13,553 nt of DNA, taken from NCBI GenBank assembly GCA_043782365.1, contig JAYWAO010000287.1:1-13553 (forward strand), read 5' to 3'. Shown one piece after another: positions 1 through 9,114 of the stretch; the first letter of the stretch is position 1, and the number at the start of each line of letters is the position of its first letter. A program made the position numbers and the translations under genes. Origin of the DNA: CAIWCD01 sp043782365 (lineage in GTDB: Bacteria; Myxococcota; Myxococcia; Myxococcales; 40CM-4-68-19). The notes under the pieces were generated by a model. That model was given only the letters and a program-made list of their open reading frames with translations, searched no databases and had not been told where the DNA came from.

Positions 1-292
1 ACCGCACCAGCTTCCCGCCCACCTCCAGCGGCTGGCCTTGGAGCTCCCTCGGGCAGAGCACCACCATCGCCCCGGGGCTGATCTCCCCGCGCGCGCAGCC
101 ATCGGGATCGATCGCCACGTCGACCGACCCGCTCACCAGGCGGCCCTCCTGCACTCCATAGGAGGAGACCGTCTGCGTAATCCCTTGATATGGCCGCAGC
201 GTGATGTTCCCGAGCGAAGCGCGAGGCTCCACGCACCCCGCGAGCATCACCGCAGCAACCAAGGAGCAATCAACCAATCGCCGACCACCCAT
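1..292 (-). CDS. Putative lipoprotein, N-terminal part (cut by window edge)
   Basis: An open frame starts at an ATG read leftward from base 292 and stays open for 97 codons to the window edge, so the C-terminus is missing. The N-terminus looks like a lipoprotein signal: a short basic stretch (GGRR), a hydrophobic core to about residue 18, and a lipobox ending LAGC with Cys20 as the probable lipidation site. Residue 21 is Val, which does not suggest inner-membrane retention, so the protein is probably outer-membrane or periplasm-facing. Two more cysteines (66 and 80) could form a disulfide. A GAGGTG ribosome-binding sequence lies 4 bases before the ATG. The gene lies downstream of dnaJ on the same strand, across about 325 non-coding bases. 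I do not recognise the family and assign no function. Confidence is good that it is coding and moderate that it is lipidated. Confidence 0.7.
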   Translation of the reverse strand, partial: MGGRRLVDCSLVAAVMLAGCVEPRASLGNITLRPYQGITQTVSSYGVQEGRLVSGSVDVAIDPDGCARGEISPGAMVVLCPRELQGQPLEVGGKLVR

Positions 293-617
293 CGCCCACC
301 TCACCCGGAGCAGACTACGCCCAAACCCCTGCATTCAACTCCCCGGAGACGCCACCCCGCAGGCGCAGCGTGCCCACCACCAACCCAGCAAGACGAAGGG
401 GAGCCCGAGGCCGCTGCGTAGAGCGCCCCCAGCTGCAGCGTGCCCGACAAGGCGCGCGCGGGGAGGCGCGTTGGGGTCCCGACGCGAGTTCACGAAACGC
501 CTGCGCAAAGGCCACACCTCGACGAGGAACGGCCGAGCGTTTCGTGCATGTCTGAGCGGCGGGACCCCAACCGGTCCCCGCGCGCGCCGGGCCGCCCCGC
601 CTGCAGCGTAGGGTCGC
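293..617. other. Non-coding interval between dnaJ and the lipoprotein gene
   Basis: This stretch of about 325 bases lies downstream of dnaJ and upstream of the lipoprotein gene. Several short frames cross it, but their translations are Arg/Pro/Ala-rich, low-complexity, and lack ribosome-binding sites. Its main content is the large inverted repeat described separately. Bases 306-391 show nothing recognisable apart from an 11-base string (gcagcgtgccc, 364-374) that recurs at 435-445. A convincing promoter for the lipoprotein gene was not found; a weak TTGAAT-like -35 exists but has no good -10 partner. Confidence 0.6.
297..302 (-). promoter_or_regulatory. Ribosome-binding site of the lipoprotein gene
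   Basis: Read on the minus strand, GAGGTG lies 4 bases before the ATG at 292. It matches the anti-Shine-Dalgarno sequence well and supports this start, which also places the signal peptide and lipobox correctly. Confidence 0.55.
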
Positions 618-647
618 CTACGCAGCGTCCTCGGGCTTGCCTTCGTC
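392..647. repeat. Large imperfect inverted repeat copying the 3' end of dnaJ
   Basis: Arm A is 392-500 on the plus strand. Arm B is 647-537 read on the minus strand. The centre of 36 bases (501-536) carries a small palindrome, CCTCGACGAGG. The arms share ordered matching blocks. Bases 392-421 match the last 30 bases of dnaJ, stop codon included, with three mismatches. GCTGCAG at 432-438 pairs with 601-607. A perfect 14-base block at 451-464 pairs with 575-588. A perfect 12-base block at 470-481 pairs with 560-571. A perfect 10-base block (CACGAAACGC, 491-500) pairs with 537-546. Arm A would encode DEGEPEAAA-stop where dnaJ has DEGKPEDAA-stop. Homology ends sharply at about 391. This looks like an old inverted duplication of the dnaJ terminus with its downstream flank. 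No transposase or target-site duplication is visible. Confidence 0.8.
603..626 (-). terminator. Hairpin across the dnaJ stop codon (possible terminator)
   Basis: Bases 603-612 pair with 617-626 over 10 positions with one mismatch, closing a 4-base loop. The stem includes the dnaJ stop codon (618-620). No T-run follows on the minus strand, so it is not a canonical intrinsic terminator. It may instead stabilise the mRNA 3' end. It lies within arm B of the large inverted repeat, and the inner stem is not kept in arm A. Confidence 0.3.
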
Positions 648-1787
648 CGTCCCGAACAGCTCCTTCACCTTGGCGAAGAACGACTTCGCCTGCGGGTGCG
701 CCTCCTCCCCGGAGATCGCCTGGAACTGCTCGAGCAGGTCCTTCTGCTTCTTCGAGAGGTGCATCGGCACCTCGACGGTGACCCGCACGTGCTGGTCGCC
801 GCGCTGCGACGGGTTGCCCAGCACCGGGAAGCCCTTGCCGCGCAGCCGGAACACCTTGCCGCTCTGCGTGCCGACGGGCACCTTCATCTTCACCTTGCCG
901 TCGAGCGTGGGGACCTCGATCTGCGCTCCGAGCGCCGCCTGGGTGAAGCTGATCGGCACCTCGCAGATCACCTCGGTCTCCTCGCGCACGAAGATCGGGT
1001 GCTCCTTCACTTGCAGCACGACATACAGGTCGCCGGGAGGGCCGCCGCGGTCGCCGGGCTCACCCTCGCCGGTGTAGCGCAGGCGGGTGCCGTTGTCGGA
1101 GCCGGGCGGGATGCGGACGACCACCTCGCTCTCGGTCTCCACCTTGCCCGACCCGCGGCAGTGCGTGCACGGGTCGGTGACCACCTTGCCGGACCCTGCG
1201 CATTGGCTGCAGGTGCGGGCGATCTGGAAGAACCCCTGCGTCATCCGCATCTCGCCCGAGCCGTGGCAGGTGGGGCAGGTCTTCGCGGTGGTGCCGGCCT
1301 TGGCGCCGAGGCCCTTGCAGGGCTCGCAGTGGCGGTGGCGCGGGATGGTGATCTTGTGCTCGGCGCCGAAGGCCGCCTCGGAGAAGCCGATCTCGAGGTT
1401 GTAGCGGAGGTCGGAGCCGCGGGTGCGCCCCCCGGGGCCGCGCCGCTGCTGCCGTCCGCCGCCGCCGCCGAAGATCTCGCCGAAGATGTCCCCGAAGATG
1501 TCGTTGAGGTTCCCGAAGCCCTCGGGTCCACCACCTGGGCCCTGGCCGAACCCGGCGCCGAAGCCGCCTGGGGCCTGGTGGCCGAAGCGGTCGTAGCGCA
1601 CGCGCTTGTCGGGGTCGGCGAGGACCTCGTAGGCCTCGGTGCACTCCTTGAACTTCTCCTCGGAGGCCGGGTTCTCGGGGTTCTTGTCCGGGTGGTGCTG
1701 GATCGCCAGCTTGCGGTAGGCGCTCTTGAGCTCTTGAGGGGTGGCGGTGCGGGCCACGCCAAGGACTTCGTAGTAGTCGCGCTTCAA
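618..1787 (-). CDS. dnaJ: Chaperone protein DnaJ (Hsp40)
   Basis: This 389-residue type I DnaJ is the cytoplasmic co-chaperone that delivers unfolded substrates to DnaK and stimulates its ATPase. Numbering from the TTG start, the J domain spans about 4-68 with HPD at 32-34. A Gly/Phe-rich linker spans about 69-120. Four CxxCxGxG zinc motifs lie at 154-161, 171-178, 193-200 and 207-214. A C-terminal substrate-binding domain follows. All key residues are intact and the length is normal. The TTG at 1787 is chosen because it gives the family-typical N-terminus LKRDYYEVLGV and has a GAGG sequence 9 bases upstream. The frame stays open for 39 more codons upstream, but those are unlike DnaJ. Neither dnaK nor grpE is adjacent, and no CIRCE element was seen. 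Its last codons are partly duplicated in inverted orientation at 392-421. Confidence 0.95.
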   Translation of the reverse strand: MKRDYYEVLGVARTATPQELKSAYRKLAIQHHPDKNPENPASEEKFKECTEAYEVLADPDKRVRYDRFGHQAPGGFGAGFGQGPGGGPEGFGNLNDIFGDIFGEIFGGGGGRQQRRGPGGRTRGSDLRYNLEIGFSEAAFGAEHKITIPRHRHCEPCKGLGAKAGTTAKTCPTCHGSGEMRMTQGFFQIARTCSQCAGSGKVVTDPCTHCRGSGKVETESEVVVRIPPGSDNGTRLRYTGEGEPGDRGGPPGDLYVVLQVKEHPIFVREETEVICEVPISFTQAALGAQIEVPTLDGKVKMKVPVGTQSGKVFRLRGKGFPVLGNPSQRGDQHVRVTVEVPMHLSKKQKDLLEQFQAISGEEAHPQAKSFFAKVKELFGTDEGKPEDAA

Positions 1788-1796
1788 CGGAAAATA

Positions 1797-1800
1797 CCTC
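1797..1800 (-). promoter_or_regulatory. Ribosome-binding site supporting the dnaJ TTG start
   Basis: GAGG on the minus strand lies 9 bases before the TTG at 1787. Together with the conserved KRDYYEVLG N-terminus it favours this start over the in-frame ATG at 1904. Confidence 0.45.
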
Positions 1801-1858
1801 GGTGTGAGGCCCGCGAGCCTCGCAGGAGCCGGCCGGAAGGTAATGCCTGGAACCCTCC

Positions 1859-1864
1859 TGTCAA
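1859..1864 (-). promoter_or_regulatory. Possible -35 element upstream of dnaJ
   Basis: A perfect TTGACA is read on the minus strand about 70 bases before the dnaJ start. The best -10 candidates at 14-17 bases spacing match TATAAT at only about three of six positions, so this could be chance. No heat-shock sigma-32 pattern was recognised. Confidence 0.2.
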
Positions 1865-1893
1865 AGTCCCGCGCGACCCCGGACGCACTTTTT

Positions 1894-1913
1894 GCGGGCC
1901 TCACCGGGCCCGC
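1894..1913. repeat. 7-bp perfect hairpin in the divergent promoter region
   Basis: GCGGGCC at 1894-1900 pairs with GGCCCGC at 1907-1913 across a 6-base loop. Five T bases precede it on the plus strand, which is the wrong side for an intrinsic terminator in either direction. It could be an operator-like dyad, or chance in GC-rich DNA. Confidence 0.3.
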
Positions 1914-2032
1914 TCAGGCTCACGCGCGCGCCGGGCGCGGGAATCACGGCACGTCGCCGACTGTCCGATCGGCTGTAGAGTCGCGGGCTTGATGGTGCAC
2001 CGCGGTCCGTCGTCGGGTAGATCGAGAGGTCG

Positions 2033-5000
2033 ATGTCAGAGGCCAAGCCAGATCCGTTCGGCGCGCTCGCGCCCGCGCCGCAGCAGTCGCCTGCGCCTGC
2101 CTCCGCGCCTGCCGCGCCCGGAACGGCGAGCCAGCGCGTGGCTGTCTTGGTGCTCGCGGGCGAGCGCGCGCTCGGCGAGGTCGACCGGGCCTTCGCCGCC
2201 GCTCGGGCGCGGGCCCGCAAGCAGGCCGCAGCGCAGCTTGCCCTGTGGGGCGGCGCCGGACTCCTGGCGGGGGCGCTGCTGGCCGCGCTCTTGGCAGCCC
2301 GGCTCGGTCCGTGGCCCGGGCGAGCGCTCTGGGGACTGTGTCTCGCCGGCGTCGTGGCGGGCCTCGTCCTCCTGCGCCGCCGCTCGTCGCTGCAGAAGGC
2401 GGCGGCCCGCGCGAAAGACCCAGTGGCGCTCGCGCGGCTGCTCTGCGAGGCCGGGGCCGGGCGCGAGCTGCTCTCCTCGATGGAGCTGCGCCTGAACGCT
2501 CCCGAGGGGACCTCGCGCGAACTGCTCTCGCTCCTGCACGTGCGCGCCGCCGCCGAGGCGATGAGGCTGCACCCCGAGCAGGCGCTGCCGCCGCGCGTGC
2601 TGCTCCGGCCGGCGTTGGCGCTCGCGCTGGCGCTCGGCGTCACCGCGGGCGCGCTCTGGGTGGGGCAGCGCCCGCTCCGCCTGGGCCTGCTGCGGCTCTT
2701 GCTGGGCGAGGCGGCCGCGCCGCCGGTGGAGCCAGAGCCGATCGCGGGCGATCTGCAGCTCACCTACCTGTACCCGGCCTACACCGGCCTGCCGCCGCGC
2801 GTGGAGGAGGGCACGGTGGGCGACCTGCGCGCCCCCAAGGGCACCGAGCTGAAGATCCAGGCCCGCGCCGACCGCGACCTCGAGCAGGCCTTTGCGGTCT
2901 ACAACGGCGAGGCCATCAAGCTCGAGGCCACGGGCGCGGGGCACCGGCTGCTCTCGGGCCAGCTGACGCTGAAGACACCCGGCCGCTGGCACCTGCGCTT
3001 CGCCGACGCCCGCGGCCGCGCGGTGGCGGAGGGTCCGCCGCGGCCCGTGGAGATCGTCGCCGACCAGCCGCCGGTGGCGGCCATCTCCGAGCCGCTCAAG
3101 AGCGAGGTCGAGGTCGATCCGAACGGCCGCCTGCCGCTCTCGTGGTCGGCCACCGACGACTACGGGCTGGGCGGCGTCTGGCTTGTCTTCCAGCGGCCGG
3201 GCGAGGCGGAGCAGCGGGTGCCGCTCGGCACGCCGCCGGGCGACGGCGTCACCGCGCGCAGGCTCTCGGGCACCTACAGCTGGGAGCTCGCGCCGCTCGC
3301 GCTGCGGGCCGGTGACCGCGTCACCTTCAGGGTCGAGGCGAAGGACCAGGACGCCGTGGACGGCCCGCAGAAGGGGGCTTCGGCCATCCACACGCTCAAG
3401 GTCTTCTCGCTCGCCGAGCACCACCGCGAGGCGCTGCAGCGGGTGCTGCAGCTCTGGGAGCGGCTGGTGCTCCAGCTCGCGGATCGGCTCGAGGAGAGGC
3501 CCGCGCCCGGACCCGAGGCCGAGGCGCAGCCCTGGTACACGGCCGCCACCGCCCGCGACAAGAACGGCATGCAGCTCGCCGGCGAGCTCGGCAAGGCGGG
3601 CCGCGAGCTCGCCGCCGACAAGCTGGCGCCCAAGGCGCTCGGCCGCGCGCTGAAGAACGTCTATGCCTCGCTGATGCCGCTGGTGCAGCGCACCGCGATC
3701 ACCCGCGCGCCGCTCTCGAAGGGCGCGGCCGGCCGGGACAGCGCGCAGCGGCTCTTCTCGCAAGCGCTCGCCGCCGAGGTCCGCGAGCTGGAGAAGGACG
3801 TCCTCTACCTCGAGGACCTGCTCGACCAGGCCCGCCTCGAGGACCTGCGCGAGCTGCAGAAGGAGCTGGCCCAGAGCCGGCGCGAGCTGGCGCGGCTCGC
3901 CGAGAAGCTCCGCAGCGCTCCCGACGAGGCCACCAAGAAGCAGCTCCTCACCGAGGTGTCCCGGCTGCGCGAGCGGGTGCAGGAGCTGATGCAGCGGATG
4001 GGCGAGCTGGCCAAGGGGATCCGCGATGAGCACCTCAACCAGGAGGCGCTCGAGACGGTGGGCAAGGAGCAGGATCTGATGTCCCAGCTCTCCGACGTCC
4101 AGCGCAAGCTGCAGGACGGCAACGTCGACGAGGCGCTCAAGCAGCTCGACGAGCTGGGGAAGATGCTGCAGAAGCTCGAGGACAACCTCGACCAGCAGGC
4201 GGCCGAGCGCGGCGGGCAGAAGTATTCGGAGGAGGCGAAGGCGCTCAGGGAGGCGGCGCAGAAGCTCTCGGCGCTGCGCGAGCGCGAGCAGAAGCTGGAG
4301 CAGAAGACCGCCCAGCTCCGCAGGGCCCAGAGCGAGCAGGCGCGCGCGCGGTTCGAGCAGAAGGGCGGCAAGGACCTGGCGAAGAAGCTGCTCGAGAAGG
4401 CCCAGCTGGCCCGCAAGGCGATCGCCAAGATCGATCCGAAGGTCGCCGAGCCGCTCGGCCTCGACGACACCCTCGACGGCCTCTCGGCGCGCGCGGAGGA
4501 TCTGGAGAAGGCGCTGCAGGGGGGCGACTACGCCGAGGCGCTCGACCAGGCCCAGCGGGCCGAATCGGCGCTGCAGCGGGTGCAGAGCCGGCTCCTCCTC
4601 GAGGAGCAGATCAAGCAGCTGCAGCAGCCCGGGCCAGTGCGCCGCTCGCGCGAGGCCACCGCGGGCGCGCAGGACCCCGTCCGCGAGATCGCGCAGAAGC
4701 TGCAGGAGGCGATGCCGAAGGGCGGCGGGCAGCTCTCGCCGGAGCAGCAGGCGCAGCTGAAGCTGCAGCAGGCCGAGCAGCGAGAGATCAAGCAGGAGCT
4801 GCAGGGCGTGCGCGATCAGCTCGCGCAGGTGGGCAAGAAGGTCCCCGTGTTCGGGCCGCAGCACGAGCAGCTCTTGCAGGAGGCGCAGGGAGCGATGGAG
4901 AGCGCCGAGCAGAAGCTGGGCCAGGGCGAGCCGCGCGGCGCGCAGTCGGGCGAGGGGCAGGCGCTGGAGAAGATCGAGAAGTTCGAGCAGGCGATGAAGG

Positions 5001-5245
5001 ACCTCGCGCAGAAGGGCGGCAAGGGCGGCCAGGGCATGCCGATGCCGTGGGGCGAGCCCGGCGGCGACGGCCAGGAGGAGGGTGACGGCGACAGCACCCA
5101 GCACGAGCGCGTCGAGATCCCCGACGCCGAGTCGAGCCGCGGGCCGCAGGAGTTCCGCAAGAAGCTGCTCGACGCGATGAAGCAGCCGGCGCCCGAGAAG
5201 TTCAAGGAGCGGGTCAAGCAGTACTACGAGGAGCTGGTGAAGTGA
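2033..5245 (+). CDS. Membrane-anchored DUF4175-like protein with long periplasmic coiled coil
   Basis: The protein has 1070 residues. A Pro/Ala-rich N-terminus is followed by three predicted membrane segments at about 69-89, 97-114 and 191-209. Next come beta-rich, Ig-like stretches (about 240-465), including LQLTYLYPAYTGLP near 241 and ATDDYGL near 373. From about 580 to 990 it is a nearly continuous Gln/Glu/Leu/Lys/Ala-rich coiled coil. An acidic Gly/Asp/Glu stretch (about 1006-1032) and a conserved-looking tail ending YYEELVK close the chain. The layout matches proteins annotated DUF4175 that accompany MoxR/VWA operons; this is recalled, not searched. With three membrane passes the bulk should be periplasmic, suggesting a scaffold. 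The ATG at 2033 has AGAGGT 2 bases upstream, which is close. The stop overlaps the next start by 4 bases (GTGA). Molecular function is unknown. Confidence 0.7.
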   Translation: MSEAKPDPFGALAPAPQQSPAPASAPAAPGTASQRVAVLVLAGERALGEVDRAFAAARARARKQAAAQLALWGGAGLLAGALLAALLAARLGPWPGRALWGLCLAGVVAGLVLLRRRSSLQKAAARAKDPVALARLLCEAGAGRELLSSMELRLNAPEGTSRELLSLLHVRAAAEAMRLHPEQALPPRVLLRPALALALALGVTAGALWVGQRPLRLGLLRLLLGEAAAPPVEPEPIAGDLQLTYLYPAYTGLPPRVEEGTVGDLRAPKGTELKIQARADRDLEQAFAVYNGEAIKLEATGAGHRLLSGQLTLKTPGRWHLRFADARGRAVAEGPPRPVEIVADQPPVAAISEPLKSEVEVDPNGRLPLSWSATDDYGLGGVWLVFQRPGEAEQRVPLGTPPGDGVTARRLSGTYSWELAPLALRAGDRVTFRVEAKDQDAVDGPQKGASAIHTLKVFSLAEHHREALQRVLQLWERLVLQLADRLEERPAPGPEAEAQPWYTAATARDKNGMQLAGELGKAGRELAADKLAPKALGRALKNVYASLMPLVQRTAITRAPLSKGAAGRDSAQRLFSQALAAEVRELEKDVLYLEDLLDQARLEDLRELQKELAQSRRELARLAEKLRSAPDEATKKQLLTEVSRLRERVQELMQRMGELAKGIRDEHLNQEALETVGKEQDLMSQLSDVQRKLQDGNVDEALKQLDELGKMLQKLEDNLDQQAAERGGQKYSEEAKALREAAQKLSALREREQKLEQKTAQLRRAQSEQARARFEQKGGKDLAKKLLEKAQLARKAIAKIDPKVAEPLGLDDTLDGLSARAEDLEKALQGGDYAEALDQAQRAESALQRVQSRLLLEEQIKQLQQPGPVRRSREATAGAQDPVREIAQKLQEAMPKGGGQLSPEQQAQLKLQQAEQREIKQELQGVRDQLAQVGKKVPVFGPQHEQLLQEAQGAMESAEQKLGQGEPRGAQSGEGQALEKIEKFEQAMKDLAQKGGKGGQGMPMPWGEPGGDGQEEGDGDSTQHERVEIPDAESSRGPQEFRKKLLDAMKQPAPEKFKERVKQYYEELVK

Positions 5246-7013
5246 CGCGCGCGATTACACTTACGCTCTGCGCCGCCGTCGCCGCCTTGGCCTGGGCGGG
5301 CCCCGCGCGCGCGGCCAATCCCGAGGCCGCCGTCCTGATGAACAAGGGGCTCGAGCAGCTCGACGCCTGGGACGTCGAGGCCGGGTCCGCGGCGCTCGGC
5401 GAGCTGCTCTCCAAGTACCCGAACACCGCCGAGACCTCGTTCCTTCGCGGCCGGGTGCTCTTCGAGCAGGGCCGCTATGACGAGGCGGTGAAGGCCTTCC
5501 AGGACGCGCAGGAGCGCGCCGAAGCGGGCACCGCGCCGTTCGAGCAGCACCTCAGGCTGGCGAAGAACGCGGCCGACGAAGTCCGCGGCGCGAAGGTGGT
5601 CGAGAGCGCGCACTTCGTCTTCGTCGCCAAGGCCGAGAAGGACCAGCTGCTGGCGCCGCACGCGCTGGCGGCGCTGGAGAAGGCCTGGGCCGCGCTGACG
5701 CAGGACCTCGGCTACCAGCCGCCTGGCAAGGTGCGCCTGGAAGTGTATGACACCCCGCAGGCGCTGGCCCGCGTCTCGCCGCTCACCGTCGCGGAGATCA
5801 AGGGCTCGGGGACCATCGCGCTCTGCAAGTACAACCGCTTGATGGTGACCAGCCCGCGCGCGCTCCTGCGCGGGTACCCGTGGCTCGACACCGTCTCGCA
5901 CGAGTTCGTCCACTACTTGGTGACGCGCAAGGGCCACAACACGGTGCCGATCTGGCTGCACGAGGGCCTCGCGAAGTTTCTCGAGACGCGCTGGCGCGGG
6001 CCGCCGGGGCAGGCGGTCGACGACCTGCAAGAAGCGCTGCTCTACAAGGCGGCCAAGGCCAAGGAGCTGATCCCCTTCGCGGCGATGCACCCGTCGATCG
6101 CCAAGCTGCCCACGCAGGAGAAGGCCGCGCTCGCCTTCGCCGAGGTGGAGGCGGCGATGCGGCTGCTCCATTCCCGCAGCGGGCAGGCGGGCCTCACCGA
6201 GCTGGTGGCGGCGATGGCCGCGGGGATGACCGACGAGCAGGCGGTGGCGCAGGCCTATGGGAAGTCGTTCCGCGAGTTCGAGGCCGACTGGCGCGCCGAG
6301 GTCGCCAGGCCTCGCGGGAAGCTCGCGGTGAAGCTGGCGCAGAACCCCGCCGCGAACGCTGCTGCGGTGAAGAAGGGCGCGCGCAAGCTGGTGTTCAAGG
6401 AGGACGTGAAGGAGAGGTCCCCGGGCCCCGACGGCGCGCCGCCCGATGGCGGTCCGCACGGCGAGGAGTCGAAGGACCCGCAAGTGCGCAAGTCGGCGCG
6501 GCTGGGCGATCTGCTCTTCGCGCGCCGCCGCTGGGTGGCTGCCGCCCTCGAGTACGGCAAGGCGCGCGCGGGGCTCGCCGAGGAGGACCCGACGCTGGCG
6601 CGAAGGTTCGCGTTCGCCGAGCTGCAGAGCGGGCACACGCAGATCGCCGAAGCGGCGCTGCGGCAGGCGGTGGCGAAGGACCCGGGCGATTCGTCGGCGC
6701 AGATCCTGCTCGCCGAGGTGCTGCTGAAGAACGGCGCGCTCGACGAGGCCGAGACCGCGCTGGAGGCGGTGGTGGCGGTCGATCCGTTCGACCCCCGGCT
6801 GCACGTGATCTGGCACCAGGTCGCGGTGCTGAAGAAGGACAAGCCGCTGCAGCAGCGCGAGCAGAAGGCGCTGGCGCTGCTGACGGGCAGACCGCAGGTG
6901 GTGAACACCGGCAAGACGGCTGACGGCAGGGACGTCGTCGACCTGACCGTCCCGAGAATCGAAGAGCAGGACGCAAGCGGCAAGACCGAAGGCAAGGCCA
7001 AGGACACGCCACC

Positions 7014-7017
<4 letters not shown>
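5242..7017 (+). CDS. Exported TPR protein with gluzincin metalloprotease domain (peptidase MA-like)
   Basis: The protein has 591 residues. A signal peptide is visible: a basic start, a hydrophobic core at 5-19, and a probable cut after ARA at residue 24. TPR-like helices follow at about 27-108. The central domain contains the zinc-protease motif HEFVH at 220-224 and a downstream HEG whose Glu241 is the expected third zinc ligand. This spacing is typical of the gluzincin, peptidase MA-like group. A charged Gly/Pro-rich linker (about 392-413) leads to more TPR-like helices at about 417-546. All catalytic residues look intact, so it is probably an active periplasmic protease, though its substrate is unknown. 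The GTG start overlaps the upstream stop, and its own stop overlaps the moxR start (ATGA), so translation is probably coupled both ways. The signal peptide supports the GTG start. Confidence 0.75.
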
Positions 7018-8108
<1,091 letters not shown>

Positions 8109-8157
8109 CGCCTCCTCTCGCCGCCGTCAGCGATTCGATCACCCGCAGCCCGCTCCG

Positions 8158-8162
8158 AAGGA
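8158..8162 (+). promoter_or_regulatory. Ribosome-binding site for the DUF58 gene
   Basis: AAGGA lies 6 bases before the TTG at 8169. It decides this start in a 60-base gap where no ATG is available, and means the gene can be translated independently of moxR. Confidence 0.5.
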
Positions 8163-8168
8163 ACGCTC

Positions 8169-9110
8169 TTGCCGCTCGACCCACAGCTCCTCGCCCGCCT
8201 GGGACCCCTGCAGGTGCGCGCCCGCAAGGTGGTGGAGGGCGTGCTCGCCGGCCTCCACCGCAGCCCGCACCACGGGCAGTCGGTCGAGTTCAGCGAGCAC
8301 AAGGAGTACGGGGTCGGCGACGAGATCAAGCACATCGACTGGCGCGCCTTCGCCAGGCTCGACAAGTACTACGTCAAGCGGTTCGAGATGGAGTCCAATC
8401 TAAGAGCGCTGCTGGTGGTCGACGGCTCCGGCTCGATGGCCTACGGCCGCGGGGCGCTCAGCAAGCTCGACTACGCCGCCGTCTGCGCGGGCGCGCTGGC
8501 GGTGCTGCTGGCGCGGCAGGGCGACAAGGTGGCGCTCCTGGTGGCGGGCACGCCGGATCCGGGCGGCGACCCGCTGCCGGCGGGCGTCCGCAGCTTCCTG
8601 CCGTTCGGCTCCTCTCCCGGCCACGTCCAGGAGCTCTTGCGCCGGCTGGAGACCACCAAGGGCACGGGCCCCACCACGCTGGCGCAGGCGCTGGAGTGCG
8701 CCGCCGAGAAGGCCGGCCGCCGCGCGCTGGTGGTCTGCTGCAGCGACTTCTTCGATTCGATCGCCGAGCCGGCCGCCGCGGGCGAGCACCCGCTGGCGAC
8801 GGGAAGCGTGGCTGCGCTCAAGCGGCTGCGCGGCCGGCGGCACGACGTGCTGGCGCTGCAGACGCTCGACCGCGAGGAGCTCGACTTCCCCTTCGACGAC
8901 CCCACCAGGTTCGTCTCTCTCGAGGGGCCCGAGCAGATCGACGCGCAGCCCCGCCAGATCCGCGAGAGCTACCTCGTGGAGTTCGGGCGCTTCCTCGCCG
9001 CCACCAAGAGCGAGCTGCTCCGCTCGGGCACCGAGCACGCGCTGCTCCCCACCGACGCCCCCCCCGACCGCGCGCTCCTGCAGCTCCTGAAGCGCCGCGA
9101 GGAGGCTTAA
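8169..9110 (+). CDS. DUF58 protein with VWA MIDAS motif, MoxR partner
   Basis: The protein has 313 residues. The DUF58 signature is clear: HHGQSVEFSEHKEYGVGDEI at about 34-53, then HIDWRAFARLDKYYVKRFE at 55-73. It is followed directly by a VWA-type metal-binding motif, DGSGSM, with Asp85, Ser87 and Ser89. No membrane segment is evident, so it is probably cytoplasmic or peripheral. DUF58 proteins regularly sit beside MoxR ATPases and are thought to act as adaptors between the ATPase and its client. The gene starts at TTG 8169, set by AAGGA upstream, because homology to the family begins near this point. It lies 60 bases after moxR and 4 bases before the BatA-like gene. A rare-codon run (AAT CTA AGA, 8397-8405) lies just before the MIDAS strand. 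Confidence 0.9.
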   Translation: MPLDPQLLARLGPLQVRARKVVEGVLAGLHRSPHHGQSVEFSEHKEYGVGDEIKHIDWRAFARLDKYYVKRFEMESNLRALLVVDGSGSMAYGRGALSKLDYAAVCAGALAVLLARQGDKVALLVAGTPDPGGDPLPAGVRSFLPFGSSPGHVQELLRRLETTKGTGPTTLAQALECAAEKAGRRALVVCCSDFFDSIAEPAAAGEHPLATGSVAALKRLRGRRHDVLALQTLDREELDFPFDDPTRFVSLEGPEQIDAQPRQIRESYLVEFGRFLAATKSELLRSGTEHALLPTDAPPDRALLQLLKRREEA

Positions 9111-9114
9111 GGCG

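Larger units (their letters stand above)
1788..2032. other. Divergent intergenic region between dnaJ and the operon
   Basis: These 245 bases separate the divergently transcribed dnaJ and the six-gene plus-strand operon, so promoters for both should lie here. Visible are the TTGACA noted for dnaJ and a perfect 7-bp hairpin at 1894-1913 beside a T-tract (1889-1893). No confident -35/-10 pair was found for the plus-strand operon; TAGAGT at 1974-1979 is a weak -10 resemblance without a matching -35. Confidence 0.5.

Noticed and set aside
38..421. A plus-strand frame ending DEGEPEAAA at the dnaJ-like stop copy
   Set aside because: Most of it is antisense to the lipoprotein gene and is His/Pro/Arg-rich with no ribosome-binding site. 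Only its end is meaningful, as part of the inverted duplication.
451..588. A CRISPR-like or tandem repeat reading of the GC-rich repeated blocks
   Set aside because: The blocks occur once per arm in inverted orientation with no regular spacers, so an inverted duplication explains them better.
696..2495. A 599-codon plus-strand open frame across dnaJ and into the operon
   Set aside because: It is antisense to the whole of dnaJ, which has intact motifs, and its translation is Val/Leu/Gly/Arg filler.
2036..5104. A 1022-codon minus-strand open frame opposite the DUF4175-like gene
   Set aside because: The translation is Leu/Arg/Gln-rich low complexity with no recognisable domain. It arises from G/C at the third codon position of the real gene on the other strand.
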